Below are positions 24,057 to 36,524 of a DNA stretch of 64,000 nt, piece after piece; position 1 is the first letter of the stretch, and every line of letters begins with the position of its first letter. The notes beneath the pieces are model-generated. The model worked only from the letters and a program-made list of their open reading frames with translations. It was not told the DNA's origin and ran no database searches. The position numbers and the translations under genes were made by a program. The DNA is from Toxoplasma gondii ME49 (taxonomy: Eukaryota; Apicomplexa; Conoidasida; Eucoccidiorida; Sarcocystidae): the NCBI RefSeq assembly GCF_000006565.2, contig NC_031480.1, forward strand, positions 7,011,480-7,075,479. The letters are read 5' to 3'.

Positions 24057-27000
24057 GGGGGACAGATCTGCGTGCCACGTTATGTAGATGACCTCATTGT
24101 TTCTTTGGCTTTCTTCTCGTGTGGGTGTGATGCTGCAGCCTTGCAAGCCTTGTGCTTTCTGTCCTCCTCGGTGCGATCTTTCTCAAGTCGGGAAGAAAGT
24201 CGCGTAAAGCAACTACGCCAGCTCCAAGTATGACACCAGTTGTGCTTCTCGTGAACGCTCGGAAATCCCTTCAGCATTCACTCGGAGACATGTCATAATG
24301 AAAGCCTTTCTGCAATGCACTTCAGCCTTCAGAATCTCCAGTGCTCTGGATTCTCGTCTGCTACCAAACCTTTTTCATTCGTTTGGCTTCCCTTTGCTTG
24401 TTCACTCAGTTGAGGTGTAAGTTGCCAACGGCACCACCACGCTAGTCTGCAACTCTACCTGTACACATACACATGGACGCAGTGCGAGTAATACGGTTGC
24501 CATTACCCTAACCACTGCGCTATTAGGGACATCATTTCTGTAGTTTGATGCTAGATATTGACGTCTGTCGGGAGCAGTGCGCACCCGGGTCGCCATGCAT
24601 GATGCACGACTGAAAACACAGGGACTGGATATTTGGCAGACGATACGCACCGTTAACGCTCATGCGGGCTCGCAGCTCATGTGTGTTTTTCTTATCTTGA
24701 TGGATCTGCTTTCACCAGACCACAGGTAAGCCAAAGTGGTTTGCAAAAGTGAGAGTCTGTTGTGCAGAGTCAGAGGGAGGCATGATTGGATCACTTTTCT
24801 GGAAGATAAATTGTAAAGAGAGAGAAAGTTCGCCTGTTAGTGGTACGTCAGAACCGTGATTGGCTGATTCCGAGGACACAGTGTGATGATACCGTCGATG
24901 TAGGAGGAGTCGGATATGAAGGAGTTCTCTGCTGCATACGCCGCTTTGTTCGAGCTAGACTACAAGAACTCCCGGAAGCCCACTGTTTTGCCACCTTGAA
25001 GCGAACCTTGCACTGAGTTCTTGACGTCAGGATGAGGGTGCCGAGTAGGGGCAGCAGTGACATGGACGGATCGGATGCAAGTGAACATTTTGCCCTCGTG
25101 CGCGGCTGACTCAGGCCACGCAACCTTAAAGGGAGGATGCCATCTTGAAATTCGTAGACACGATCAGAGACCGAAAAAACATCCGTCAATCTTTTGCGCT
25201 GGCGGACAATGGATCTGTGTTTGTATTCCGATTTTCGTCTGCTGATCTAAAAATGTTGGCGTTTGAAAAAGACCCATCCGAACGAGACAGTGCTCCAACA
25301 ATATATTTAAATCAGTCGAGTTTGAATAGGCAGTGAAGTGAAATTGATGCATGCACCTAAGACGATTCGCAAGCCTGTGGGCTGCGTACCTCAGTGACTT
25401 CTACCTGTTCCGGCAGGAGCTTGTCGTGAAAGCTGGTTTCAGCCTTCGGGCTACATCGCAATATTGGGCTCGAGTAGGATCGTTAGAGCTTTCGGGTGAC
25501 AAGCCTGGCTTCCTCGGCGGCCTTGAGTGTTTCCGCGTGATGCTGGCGAGTTCAATCGCAGCGGCCACTGCGTGAAAAATTGATGCGAATCACGTGTTTA
25601 GGTATCCGTTCGGCTGAATGTTGGTTCTTCTACCACTCACTGAACAAGTACCAACAACGGGCCTCAGCATTCAATTTGGTGCTGCGCACCTTGTCCTGCT
25701 TGTATCCCTGCAGCAAGTGACTAATGCACGTGACGTCATGCTACGTTGAGGGTCAGAAACACCCGAATGCTCGCTGCCAGTGATGAAAAGAGATATGTTG
25801 CTACTGCGGACGACGTGTGGCGATTCGTGTCTGGAGATCGCATTCTGTTGCATACTCGGCAACTCCCCCCAAGTTGTTGCACCGCGCTCGTGCGTGAACT
25901 ATCACTGCACTGTTCCTGTGTTTTCAGCGTCCTCAGGCTCTCGGACCAGAGCAAGCAATCAACCTGCTCGTGAGTACTGTTTCTGCTGTGGCGAGGCGTT
26001 TAGTCTCTCGGTATGAAAACCCTTTCTTACTGATCCAGCCGCTGTGCATGTCTTGGAAAGACATGTCGCTCCGTGCCGCTTTCCTTCAGCTGTTTCTGTC
26101 TCATAGAATTGTGGTGCGGCCTACAAGCGAGAACAACTGCCATGCAGAACTGGGGCTGCAGGGGACTGGAGGGATGCAACTGAATGCAAACTGTCCTGCG
26201 TCGAGGGTGTTTTGAAGCTCTGCTTGTTGTCTTGAGAACGATGTGTGTGATACACCCTCGAAGTTTCTTCAAGTGCCACTAGCTTGCTGTGCGCGTTTAT
26301 AGTGCTGTTCTAACTGGTTCCTTTCTCACGCGTCGATGAGACTCATGCGGTTAGCTCATGGGGACTGGGCTCCCGAGGACAGAACAGTTTTTTGCACATA
26401 CTTTATCACATGAAGGTGTCTCCTGTCCATTTTTGTGCCGAGATATCCGATTGCACAGCGAGCTAAGAATGGATCTGGCGTCACTGATGATGTCTTAATC
26501 AAATACAGTATCACACTGTGGCTTCGTCGCGGAGGAAGGTGTAGGATGCGTTAGCTGAGCTTGACTATCTGCCGATTGATGAGCTTTCATTATCATCGTC
26601 CATGACGTTGCATCAAGGTCATTAGCCTGCTCCAGACGGGAAAAGCAACCCCACCGCTCCTTTTCGAGATGCTCGGTTCCGTACACAACGATTCATTGCT
26701 TGTTAAGAGGAAAATGCGCGTACGAGGTGTGTCGTCAGTTTCACGAAGTGTCAGCCCATTAGTAGGACTGTTGGGCTGAATGTTCAAGCTTTAACCATCC
26801 TCAGAACTAAGAGACTTTCCTATATGTGTGTAGACTCTCATGAAAAATGATCCTATGATAGTGAGGGCCGATTCATATTTCCTGTGGCACTTGATGACAT
26901 AGGGTTTTCAGACAGCCGTGTGGCAGAAGTCTTCAGGCCTACATGATGTCGTTCAACAGTGTGAGGCTCACAAGATCAGAACATCAACTCGATGACAGAG

Positions 27001-30000
27001 GAGTTTGGGGTTCGCATCTACCACAACAAGAATGCGATGTCCCGGTGAAACACTGCATGATGGTTCATCAGGGCAACCAGCCAGGATAGAAGAAATGAGA
27101 TGACTTTGTGGAGAGGCCACGTTTTCTCATAAGCGTGCCAACCACTGATTCTATCACTGACCGAGACAAGACAAGACACTGCCACATTTTAGCTGAGAAG
27201 CTGAGATTAACTGATGCAGCATTCTTGCTGTGTGAAAACTAGATGGCTCACACGGAGACGTGAGTCTTCACAAGGCTTCACTCCACGTAGAGCCAGTAGT
27301 TTGGTTGCGAGTGACCGCACACAGTCATGTTTAGAAATTGCCTACGTCGGCGCGAGTTTAGCTCCTGACGTGTGCATCTACGTTTTTTCGGGCTCGTGTG
27401 CGTGACAGTGTGCACAGACGCAAAAGCAGCGGTTATTCGCCAGCCGTATCGTGCCGTTCTTCGATGTTAAGCTACAAAAGCTTTCGTGTTGCTCTGCCTA
27501 CCTGGTACAAACGTTCTCAAGGAAGTGACTGCCTCATGCGGTAACGCATTTTGGGGTGATCCTAAGAGTGGGTGCTGGATTCTTGAGACCGGCATTCGGG
27601 TTTACCATAAGAAGGGGACGTCACAGGCTTTCTGTCCTATGGAGCGATGAGTCGCTGAAATGCCACTGTAGTGCGATGTACCAAAACAACCGTTCGCTGT
27701 GCTGTTCTGTGATGCTCAGGCGACTGCTGGACTAGCAGCGGTTGCCGTTGCTATTGCGCTCGTGAGTTCACATTAAACGTGGGGGAACCTGAGTGAGCAC
27801 TTCGTTCATCGACAGCTAAATGGCTGAAGTCAGCTCAGAGTTACAAAAGGTAGTAGCTTATTTTCGCAGACAGTTTCAATTCGACCCACGTACCTGGATT
27901 TCTCACGGGGACGAGTTTTCCGCACGTCATTTACATTTCGAATGCTCAGCGTGAACTGCGAGAAAATGTCGGTCCGCTGCGCTATTACAGGTGTCTCGTC
28001 ATTTTGGGTGTGCGTTCACCGGACACTCCTTTTTCACAGCGCTCGCCCCTGTTTTCTACACAGTGTGAACTCTTCCTTTTCAGTGCAGGCAATTACATGG
28101 GTTACCCAATAATGTAATATTCGGGGGTACAATCGTGCGTCGTACTGCAGTTCCTGATGATAGTAAGCAACAAATGCGGCAAGGCCTACCCCTGATGACT
28201 TTCATGGCCTAGAAGTAGATGACGTAGGCGAGGTCGTTTAACCTGAGAGATGCGGAGGAGGTATGCAAGGCGTTGGTACAGTGTCAGTGGCCGATTAGCT
28301 TCTAAGTGTGAACACATACTGAGAACGTGGCGCAATTCCCATTGACTGTCCGGCGATCATGCCCTGCCATCTACGCCTTCGAGAATCATGTATCAGTTGC
28401 TTGACTTGCAGCGAGATTCCTTTTGTCTGATGGTGTACTCTGGGAGGAGCCTAAAGGCTCTGTTGGTGGTCCACCGTAGTTGTTTCTTCCTCCCACGGCA
28501 CAGCAAGATTCGGGTGACCACAAGCGAAAGCGTCAGCGTCTTGAGCAAGGACGTCGCGTTACGTACTAAATCTTTCCCAAATGGCTAGTGTTGTATTGCA
28601 CGTATTGTAAGGATAACGTGCACACTTCTCAGATGTACACACAACAAAACGTGAGAATGAACATGGTGGCATCGATTGCAAATACTGGTGCCTATCCTGT
28701 CATCGTTTGCTCCTTCTGAAGTTCCTTCTAAAAATTCTCTGCTTCTGAGGAGACAAAACAGTGCTTTGATGAAATCACCACGATACGGTCGGGCTCTTTT
28801 TGCTCGTCGGTGAGGTGCGGTCGATTTTTGAGGAATGCCGACCACTGAGTACGAAGGTGTTGGCAGTGCACGCAGCTGGAAGAAGCACATCAGGAGCCGT
28901 GCAAAAAGTTGTTCACGGCTGACGAAGTAATGTATTGAGGAGAGTGCTGCGTGCTGGTAGATGATGCTGTTGAGATGGTACAGTGAGTCTTAAACGATGC
29001 GTGAGAGGGAAGGTCCAAATCCATTGTTTTTTTGCGCAGCCTAGGAGAGTGAGTATTTTTGCCAGATTTCGTGTGCAGGCTCCATAAAAGGATCGTCCAA
29101 CATTACTAGAGACAAACCGAGAGGCGTCGCCTGTGCCAGAAGCAGCGAGATGAAGTAGTCCTCCGGATTTCAGTGTCGTCTAGCATTGCCAGTCGCCTCT
29201 ATGGTATGCCATCTTGCGTCACGACGTTGCGTCACACTCCCATCCCCATAGTAAGCGAAGTATTGACAGAGTGATAATGTACTGAGTTAACGCAGTGGAG
29301 GACTGAGTCTAGCTTTTCGAGAATGTGGTGGTCCAATTAACGTTTGGATTTACATCGAGAAGTGCTGATCGTGAGCGCGCACAGATGGATCAATCGTTAC
29401 AATTTCTGTGTCCAAGCACTTGAGAAGTGCCATAAGAAATAATTCCCTTTTCTGTAAACTATGCTGCACAGTGGCATGACAGTGTAAGACTGCGAGTAAA
29501 TCAGGTGAGTCGTCGTATTTCATAGGTGCCTCAGGTAGGTGCATTTGGCCGATGATATACCTCGGCAGTCTGCCAAGTTTCGGGGTGGACGGAGAGGAGA
29601 TCAGGGCCCGTCGTGAGGGTGTGAAGATTAGTTGCGCGGGTGAAAGGAAATGGGGAGAAAAAGAACTCAAATGAAAAGTACCTCCGATCATCCCCTTTTC
29701 AAAACGCAATTTCATCGCAATGTTAAGAAGTATGTCGAAGTTTTTGCAGTCGCGGAATATGGAGGGTGCACTTTACGCAGTGTCTCACTTCATCGGTTTG
29801 TTGGCGATCAGCGCTGGACCTTCAGGGATAACGGACGATCACGAGAACTTGAATTAGTTGTGCACGTATTGCCACGGCGAGAGAAGACGTGGCACGGGAG
29901 CAACGTAGCCGGGGGAAGCGCGCGGTTGTGCACGTCTGCATAGATGGAAGCCTGTTCGAAATTCGCCTGGCTTCTATAGCGTTTCCCAAAAACAGTATTC

Positions 30001-31310
30001 CCGTGTTCTCGTGCCGATAGGCTGCTGGAAGAGCGGTATGCAGCATGGCTAATGACGTGGCCAGCAGTGTCGGACGCCTCCTCACAGTTCGAGAGTTGAG
30101 CTTGCGTTCTACGAAGACCGCTCGAATCCTTGTTTCATTGGCATTCACTGTGGTGTTTTAGAAGTATCCTCTTTTTCAGTCTGTAAGCTTTTGACTTCTA
30201 GCTGTCTCGTAGGCGTGATCAGTCGATTCAGTGTTGTACTTTGTCGTTGCCTAATTAGGGTGCTATCGAGTTGCGTATCGGGGCAAAGGATCATAGGTCG
30301 TGCCGGTGGCCAAAGAGTGGCTAACTCAAGTTTGTAAATGTATAATCTGAGACAGACAGGCTCTCACACAGGTGGTGGAAGTACTACGTTCAGCATGGGA
30401 GTCCGCGTATGGAGCGAGCAGGTAGATTCACCGTGGGTTGGCTTATAATAACTGAGATAACTCGACAGGAAGACGTACAGAAGCGTGATGCGCATGAAAC
30501 GTTGGCGACTAGAAAAGCGAGAACGACGGCTGTGGAGGCAGAGTGTAAATGTTTCAATGTGTGGCTTAGTCGTGACATCTCTATCTCCTGGTCCCCCGGT
30601 CAGCCTCACGAATGACCAATCAATCTTCATGGATCAACTGACTGTAGCTGTGTGGTAGCGTCCCCATGGTGACGATGGTTGCTTTACGGTATTCCACCAA
30701 AATATGCATTCGCTAATATGAACAAGGACGACAGGTCATCTCGCGTTGTGTCAACGACGGTGACCATTGGCTTTGGGGTTGGGTCGTCAGTCAACCATGT
30801 CCACGCTATAACATCCGATGTCTCCTGACAAAGGTCCTGCTGTGCGTAGCTTCGCAAAAGTTCACGTTCGTTCTCATATAAAGGCCCGATGAGTGTGCAT
30901 GCGCATCAGCAAAGGAAAACGGACCTGGACATTGCGAAACAAACAGTTATTTTGGTTTCCCAGATCTTGCAAGCGGGATTGGTTGTTTTTGGGAACTTGC
31001 TTGAGATTGACGACACCGGAAAAGAATAATGCAGAAGCATGTACGCCAGTCTCGATGACGTATGCACTACTCCCAGTATCCCGATTCAGCGCGGAATGCC
31101 CCAGAGAAACCGGCATAAGGCGCACGCCCCAGTGATAGAACTCGCTTACGGTGTGAAGCGAGGTAATGTCAGCAGTGTGTCGCTAGTAGCTCACGCAAAG
31201 CGGCACCCAGCTGACGTTGGTTTCTGGATCAATCCTTGTGAAAACCCTCCTCGTACAGCCTCAACTGTGCACGGGGAACCGTGAAGAAGTCCAGGGAGAG
31301 GGGGGTGGCA
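24057..31310. other. Single-copy DNA, mostly without supported genes
   Basis: About 7 kb with no repeat structure and no convincing gene. Points of interest are a frame at 25,746-25,970 (+) that closes inside a GTGAGT donor, with an internal acceptor-like TGTTTTCAG at 25,927, and a CACAG/GTAAGC donor at 24,726. Frames at 25,145-25,336 and 25,351-25,575 (+) are open but lack splice support. 26,300-29,300 has almost no long frames. It may hold introns or decayed 5' parts of neighbouring genes. Confidence 0.35.
29350..29715 (-). CDS. Hypothetical 121-codon frame
   Basis: ATG-initiated frame on the minus strand with no competing long frame opposite it in the same stretch. Residues 1-45 are hydrophobic and Ser/Pro-rich. 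The C-terminal half has a mix typical of globular protein. A possible internal acceptor (GTTTACAG) precedes the last third, so the frame may instead be an intron plus a terminal exon. No domain is recognised. Confidence 0.2.
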   Translation of the reverse strand: MKLRFEKGMIGGTFHLSSFSPHFLSPAQLIFTPSRRALISSPSTPKLGRLPRYIIGQMHLPEAPMKYDDSPDLLAVLHCHATVQHSLQKRELFLMALLKCLDTEIVTIDPSVRAHDQHFSM

Positions 31311-31319
31311 GTCGCAAGT

Positions 31320-33105
31320 GTATATGCTTGCGCCGGTACGTCAGCGCAGGCCGTCATGGTGCGACATCTGGTTTGCGGACTGCCGTAGGTTCCATGTCAG
31401 AACACCGTGGGAATACGGTTGTGGACAGCCACAGGAGGTGAGGCTTACTTTTGATTCTCATTTGGTATTATGTTGTGTGGAAGACTCTATGCAGGTGAGC
31501 GAGAGCCGAATGGGTCCCGCGTCCGGGTGCCGGTGAGAGGGGAATAGGAGAGGTAGGTGAATATGGCTGATCGGGTACTTCACTGCACGGAGGCAAGATG
31601 TGACATCTGATTTGTGGACAGCCATGCGCTCTGTGTCAGAATACAATTTATACGTGACTGTGGACAGCTTCAGAACGGGAGGGCTGCTTTTGTTCTGCAT
31701 TTGGTTTTGTCTGTTGTGTGAACGAATGGGTGCGGGTGAGCGACACCTGAAGGGTGAGTCAGAGTGTCAGTGAGTGTGGAGTTGGAAGGTAGGTGAATAT
31801 GGCTGGTCGAATAGTTCCACGGGCGACGGCGTGATATCACATCTGCCTTGAGAACTGCCGAGAGGTCAACATCAGAGCATCGTCGGAATCGGTTGTCGTG
31901 TTGTCGTCAGATTCAGGAAGTGAGGACCGCTCTTGATTCCCATTTGACTTCTTCTGCTGCGTGGAGAAATAGATGCGGTTGAGCGAGAGGCGACGAGTGC
32001 TGTGTGAGAATGTTGGGGGAGAGTGAAGTAGGAGAGGAAGATGAACAAGGCTGGTCGGGCACTTTCGTGCGCGAGGGCATGATATCACATCTGATTTGAG
32101 AACGGCCGAGACGTTAATGTCAGAGCATCGTCGGAATCGGTTGTCGTGTTGTCGTCAGATTCAGGAAGTGAGGACCGCTTTTGATTCTCATTTGATTTCT
32201 TCTGCTGCTTGAAGAAGTAGATGCGGTTGAGCGAGAGCCGATGGGTGCTGTGTGAGAATGTTGGGGGAGAGTGAAATAGGAGAGGAAGATGAATACGGCT
32301 GGTCGGGCACTTTCGTGCGCGAGGGCATGATATCACATCTGCCTTGAGAGCTGCCGAGAGGTCAACATCAGAGCATCGTCGGAATCGGTTGTCGTGTTGT
32401 CGTCAGATTCAGGAAGTGAGGACCGCTCTTGATTCCCATTTGACTTCTTCTGCTGCGTGAAGAAATAGATGCGGTTGAGCGAGAGCCGATGGGTGCTGTG
32501 TGAGAATGTTGGGGGAGAGTGAAATAGGAGAGGAAGATGAATACGGCTGGTCGGGCACTTTCGTGCGCGAGGGCATGGTATCACATCTGCCTTGAGAACT
32601 GCCGAGAGGTCAACATCAGAGCATCGTCGGAATCGGTTGTCGTGTTGTCGTCAGATCCAGGAAGTGAGGACCGCTCTTGATTCCCATTTGACTTCTTCTG
32701 CTGCGTGAAGAAGTAGATGCGGTTGAGCGAGAGCCGATGGGTGCTGTGTGAAAATGTTGGGGGAGAGTGAAATAGGAGAGGAAGATGAATACGGCTGGTC
32801 GGGCACTTTCGTGCGCGAGGGCATGGTATCACATCTGCCTTGAGAGCTGCCGAGAGGTCAACATCAGAGCATCGTCGGAATCGGTTGTCGTGTTGTCGTC
32901 AGATTCAGGAAGTGAGGACCGCTCTTGATTCCCATTTGACTTCTTCTGCTGCGTGAAGAAGTAGATGCGGTTGAGCGAGAGCCGATGGGTGCTGTGTGAA
33001 AATGTTGGGGGAGAGTGAAATAGGAGAGGAAGATGAATACGGCTGGTCGGGCACTTCCGTGCGCGAAGGCATGATGTCACACCTGATTTAAAAACTGCCG
33101 AGAAG
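31320..33105. repeat. 248-bp tandem satellite, about seven copies
   Basis: The landmark GGCTGGTCGG recurs at 31,801, 32,049, 32,297, 32,545, 32,793 and 33,041, exactly 248 bp apart. Diverged copies start at 31,565 (236 bp to the next) and about 31,330. Copies from 32,049 to 33,040 are nearly identical; the left copies and the truncated right copy are diverged, as expected when homogenisation is strongest in the middle of an array. The monomer shows no similarity that I can see to the 340-bp satellite family and lacks its core decamer. One minus frame stays open for 83 codons per monomer, but it starts with GTG and the monomer is not a multiple of three, so it is not called coding. Confidence 0.95.
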
Positions 33106-33118
33106 TTAATATGCTGCA

Positions 33119-33426
33119 TCAGCGTAGGTAGTGCATTAGGTGGAGCCGTTGTCCTAATAAAATGTTCGGTGATGGCAACGCCTTAGCTCCGCAGCAAGCG
33201 GGGACACTGCAGTTTTCAAAGAAGGCCATCCTGTTGGGTTGCCGTTTGTAGTGGACTCGCGTAGAGGAATAGAACATGTACGACTCTAAGCATCTATCCA
33301 TCTTTCCGGGTCTGCGTATTCTGAGATATGCGTCCATTTCCGGCTGAAGTAAGCGGAGCTTGCATGTGATGCCCTTGGGTGCGAAAGCACCTAGCACAGA
33401 ATTTGAGTCCATCACCAATACTTCAC
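33119..33426 (-). CDS. Candidate terminal exon, unknown protein
   Basis: On the minus strand a strong acceptor (pyrimidine-rich GCATTTTTTCAG) ends at 33,427 and is followed by about 102 open codons ending at 33,119, directly beside the 248-bp satellite. The composition looks protein-like, with alternating charged and hydrophobic stretches (LRLLQPEMDAYLRIRRPGK near the middle) and three Cys near the end. No family is recognised and no upstream exon could be fixed. A GTAAGA donor reading on the minus strand near 33,908 is one possible partner. Confidence 0.3.
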
Positions 33427-34410
33427 CTGAAAAAATGCACAGATACGCAATACAGTCCGAACCAGCATTTTTTGACCAACGGATTCTCTGGAACGTCATT
33501 GTCCTCTCATATAGTGAGCCTTCGCTCCAGGGTGGCGTGACGGTACGTTTGGATCAAATCAATACACAAATAACTTAAGGCACAATATCATTGCTGACCA
33601 CTTTGGTAAATCGACGAATTGATGCTTTGTTTTATCTGCTGTGGTCGAGCTTTGCTCTCGTGGGCTCCCATCATCGTCACACGTATATGTAACATTCACT
33701 CGTACTCAATACAGTGCTCCCGCGGCCCTGGTGGCTGCCGCATGAGGTTCGAATTCTTGCTTTGTACCAAATAGCCACTCTTAAATAGTCACAGCCAATT
33801 CGAAGTATGCACGTATCAATTATTCCGCCTGTGGCCTATTGACAACTGAGTTGCACGTTGGTAGCCACTTCAGGCGGTGTTGGTATGTGACAGACCGGAC
33901 TTCTTACGTAAGGTGAAGGTGGCTTTTTTCTACCAGTTCTGGTCGAGAAGATGGGAGTTCATTGACGTGGACGGCTTAAACGTCGCCATCGCGGCCTTGT
34001 ATTTTTTCCACTCCTCAAAGAGATAGGCACAAAGTATTTATATTAGTGAGACACATCGATGAGTTAGAAATCTTCTATAAATATACTACGTAACTGGCCC
34101 AGGTCCGACAGCAGCACGTGATGCACTGAAGAGCTTACAGAGATCGCCTGACACTTGCGAATTCTCATATCACTGCTGTTGCAGCTTTAAAAGAACTTGT
34201 TTGGTTCCCTTCTTTCCTGCCAGCTCGGATTCGAGGATTGGTTCTTTTGTGGTCGCACAGAAGATTACCTAACTTGACTGCTTTTATCTCATAACTGAAG
34301 TCATATCCAGACTGGCACAGTTCGGGATCGCGGTTTATTTGTACCGAGGCAATATTTGCTTAGTACGGTGTGAGGGAAGGGAGCGGCTGCGATCTCGTTT
34401 TGCCCTGTGG

Positions 34411-34795
34411 CTACCTCGTCTGTTTCATGTCGAGGGTACCGGTTTGAATGCGTGGGAAAATGCTCCACTCAGTTTGTTGGCATAGATAATGAATAGTGTG
34501 ACATGACACAGGATTCAGTTGATTTAGGAATACTTTTTCGGCTTGGTTGTTTTTCAGTTCTCGTACATAGAATCCATGAAACGCGTGAGAGATCCGCAGA
34601 TTCCAGTCTCCCATGCTGACGTGGGTATTCAACCTCAATGAACAGGAAGTACGTTTTTTGCCGCTGGAATAATTGGAAAAATAGAGTTTGCCTACAGGAT
34701 TAAGACCTACTTCTCCATAGCGCCTTCTATAGAATGGGTCAAGAGCACGTAGACATTTATCGCGTGTCTTTACAAGCGCATATTTCACCGCATAC
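34411..34795 (-). CDS. Candidate internal exon, unknown protein
   Basis: Open for about 128 codons on the minus strand after an acceptor-like GTGCTCAG (exon start 34,795). The longest version starts with GTG, so an internal exon is more likely than a complete gene. The encoded segment is basic N-terminally (KTRDKCLRALDPFYRRRYGE), then mixed, with several Trp/Tyr residues. The frame closes at TAG inside a weak donor-like GAGGTAGCC. No domain recognised. It faces the + strand ligase relic that begins 300 bp downstream. Confidence 0.25.
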
Positions 34796-35102
34796 CTGAG
34801 CACGCGCTACTCGGCATCAATGTCTAAGCACATTCAGCGGGCGCACAGAGAAAGGGAATACGGTGAAGCGATGATGCCGCCCTTTGTAGCACTGCTCATT
34901 CAGCTAATGGTCAGCCCAGGTGCCAACAACTGACGCTTGCATATTGGGACAAACTCAACGGCCCACCTTTGAGAGACTGAGTATTTGAGGAGTAGAAATC
35001 GGCACTCATGCTTCGCCTGGCATGAACCTATAGTTCCAGAAGGCCCGTGCTCAATGTCAAACCTGAAACGTGCATCTAGTTCTGGGAATGGTAAAGAACT
35101 AT

Positions 35103-35225
35103 ACGCCTAAACGGTACTTCGAGAACCACTTGAAAATCAACTCTCAACAGGTAAGCGTCGGGACTACAGTAAGAAGAGGTTCCGATGGTGAATTGATGCT
35201 TTTTCAACTAGAATTGCGTGGCTGT
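35103..35225 (+). pseudogene. Ligase relic: two ubiquitin-binding-motif-like repeats
   Basis: One open frame carries TPKRYFENHL followed by a QQ pair (35,103-35,150), resembling the family motif L-P-x-D-L-R-x-E-V-L plus S-Q-Q. Then comes DGELMLFQLELRG (35,184-35,222), resembling D-P-E-F-L-x-x-L-P-x-E-L-R. Both belong to the UBM/DUF4414 region of HUWE1-like ligases, which binds ubiquitin. A CAG/GTAAGC donor-like site lies between them at 35,151; it would have to be ignored for both to be read together. Confidence 0.35.
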
Positions 35226-35757
35226 CCTAAACGCGCGCAAAAATGTGGCCATCACGAGATGTATCACCGGCCACTGTGCCAGCGCCTAACATATGTGTAT
35301 TTGGTCCCGCTTGTCTCGCCGCTGAGTAGCGAGGAATGCATCAATCCGCTGACGAGTGTAACATCCGCACAAAGACAATTTGGAGTTGTGAGGAATGTGT
35401 CGGGGTGCACTAACAGCCCTTTTCAGTTTAGGCGGAGGGGACTCAGGACATAGAACGCACGCAGACTACGTCGTGCCTTAGCAAACACGACAGTGTCCTT
35501 TCAGCAGGTACTCAGAATTATCACATATAAAGTGGATTTCGGCAAGTGAGGGGTGGCAAAAATAAATGTTGAACCGTACTTTTCTGGATATCACAGCACG
35601 GGGCTGCCTCGTTGTTCAGGCGATGCGTCGCTATTGCACACGTGCATACACACATACGAGAGCCCGAGAGAGAGGCCAAAACTCAGGAACCTATTGGATG
35701 TACGATGAGCTACCTATCCGCCATGTATGGGGAATATGAAGTTCACCTCAGGCAGGA

Positions 35758-36144
35758 TTGTTGCTGTGGAGAGAGGCACGCCGTCAGTGTACTAAGAACC
35801 CCGCCTGGCTTCTTGTGGTCCTCCATCACAAGGGAGCTGTTCTGAAATTTTTTTGCTCCCGGGCGACTTTGCGAAAGAGGGTGCTGGAGCTATTCACTGG
35901 AAAACAGTGCTGTGATTCTGCCTGTCGTCGTACCATCTTCCTGATTCGGAGCTTCAAATCAATCGCAGCTTTACCGCTCAAGTGTCAAACGGGTCAGGCT
36001 CAATTTGCTCGGTCGTGCTGTGGCTACTGTGAGAGTGACGTACCGGTGATTAAGACTGGAGCCGTTGACGGATGTTGTGCCGTGATTCAGATGAAGAATG
36101 CTTCGAGCCTTGTACACATCGCTTGCCACGTTGCTTCGAATTAA
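35758..36144 (+). pseudogene. Ligase relic: helical block after the UBMs
   Basis: A 128-codon open frame without an ATG start. Its part at 35,836-35,964 contains AVLKFFCSRATLRKRVLELF, then a Cys, an Arg and IRSFKSI. In HUWE1-like proteins the same place has a helix of the form A-L-x-x-L-L...K-R-V-L-Q-R-L-F followed by N-L-C...T-R...I-R-S-L-L-S-I. About eleven of 26 positions of the second half match with a few single-residue gaps. This is the second most convincing of the non-HECT blocks. Confidence 0.4.
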
Positions 36145-36218
36145 ATTACAGGCTCCACCGGAGACATTCGTACGTGTGACTATGGCTACGAGAAGGACGA
36201 ACACTCGTAGACGGCTGA

Positions 36219-36524
36219 GTGGATCCACGATACCTCCACAAGAATGCGGAGCGGAAGAAACACGACTCTTGTAGCAAAGAAGTACTCAATGGTTTTGTGT
36301 CGTTCCTATCAGAATGGTGCGAACACGACAGAACAACCAGGTATCCACTTAGAGCGCTCAAGAGATTTATGGGCAGCATACTCTGTACATTTCTAAATAT
36401 TCCACGCTGTCGACGCCGAAGCGCAGCTTCGGGCGGTACGTGGTGCGGACGGTTAATCGCTCTGAGAGAGGACGTGGGCGCTTTAACAGTTATGTCACTT
36501 CGGAACCTGGTTGTGGACACGTAG
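36219..36524 (+). pseudogene. Ligase relic: SRRVLETL-type helix
   Basis: A 101-codon frame without ATG. SKEVLNGFVSFLSEW (36,273-36,317) aligns without gaps to the block written S-R-R-V-L-E-T-L-T-Y-L-A in plant and C-R-H-V-L-D-T-L-I-Q-L-A-K in animal members. The remaining residues are basic and show no match. It lies between the previous block and the LTE block, as expected. Confidence 0.3.

Noticed and set aside
24490..24545. tRNA A-box-like TAGCGCAGTGG on the minus strand
   Set aside because: No B box, no T arm and no acceptor pairing within the required distance.
31837..33119. Chain of five minus-strand 83-codon frames, one per 248-bp monomer, each overlapping the next by four bases
   Set aside because: The frames begin with GTG, not ATG, and the overlap follows automatically from the 248-bp period, which is not a multiple of three. 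Near-identical monomers necessarily repeat any chance open frame.
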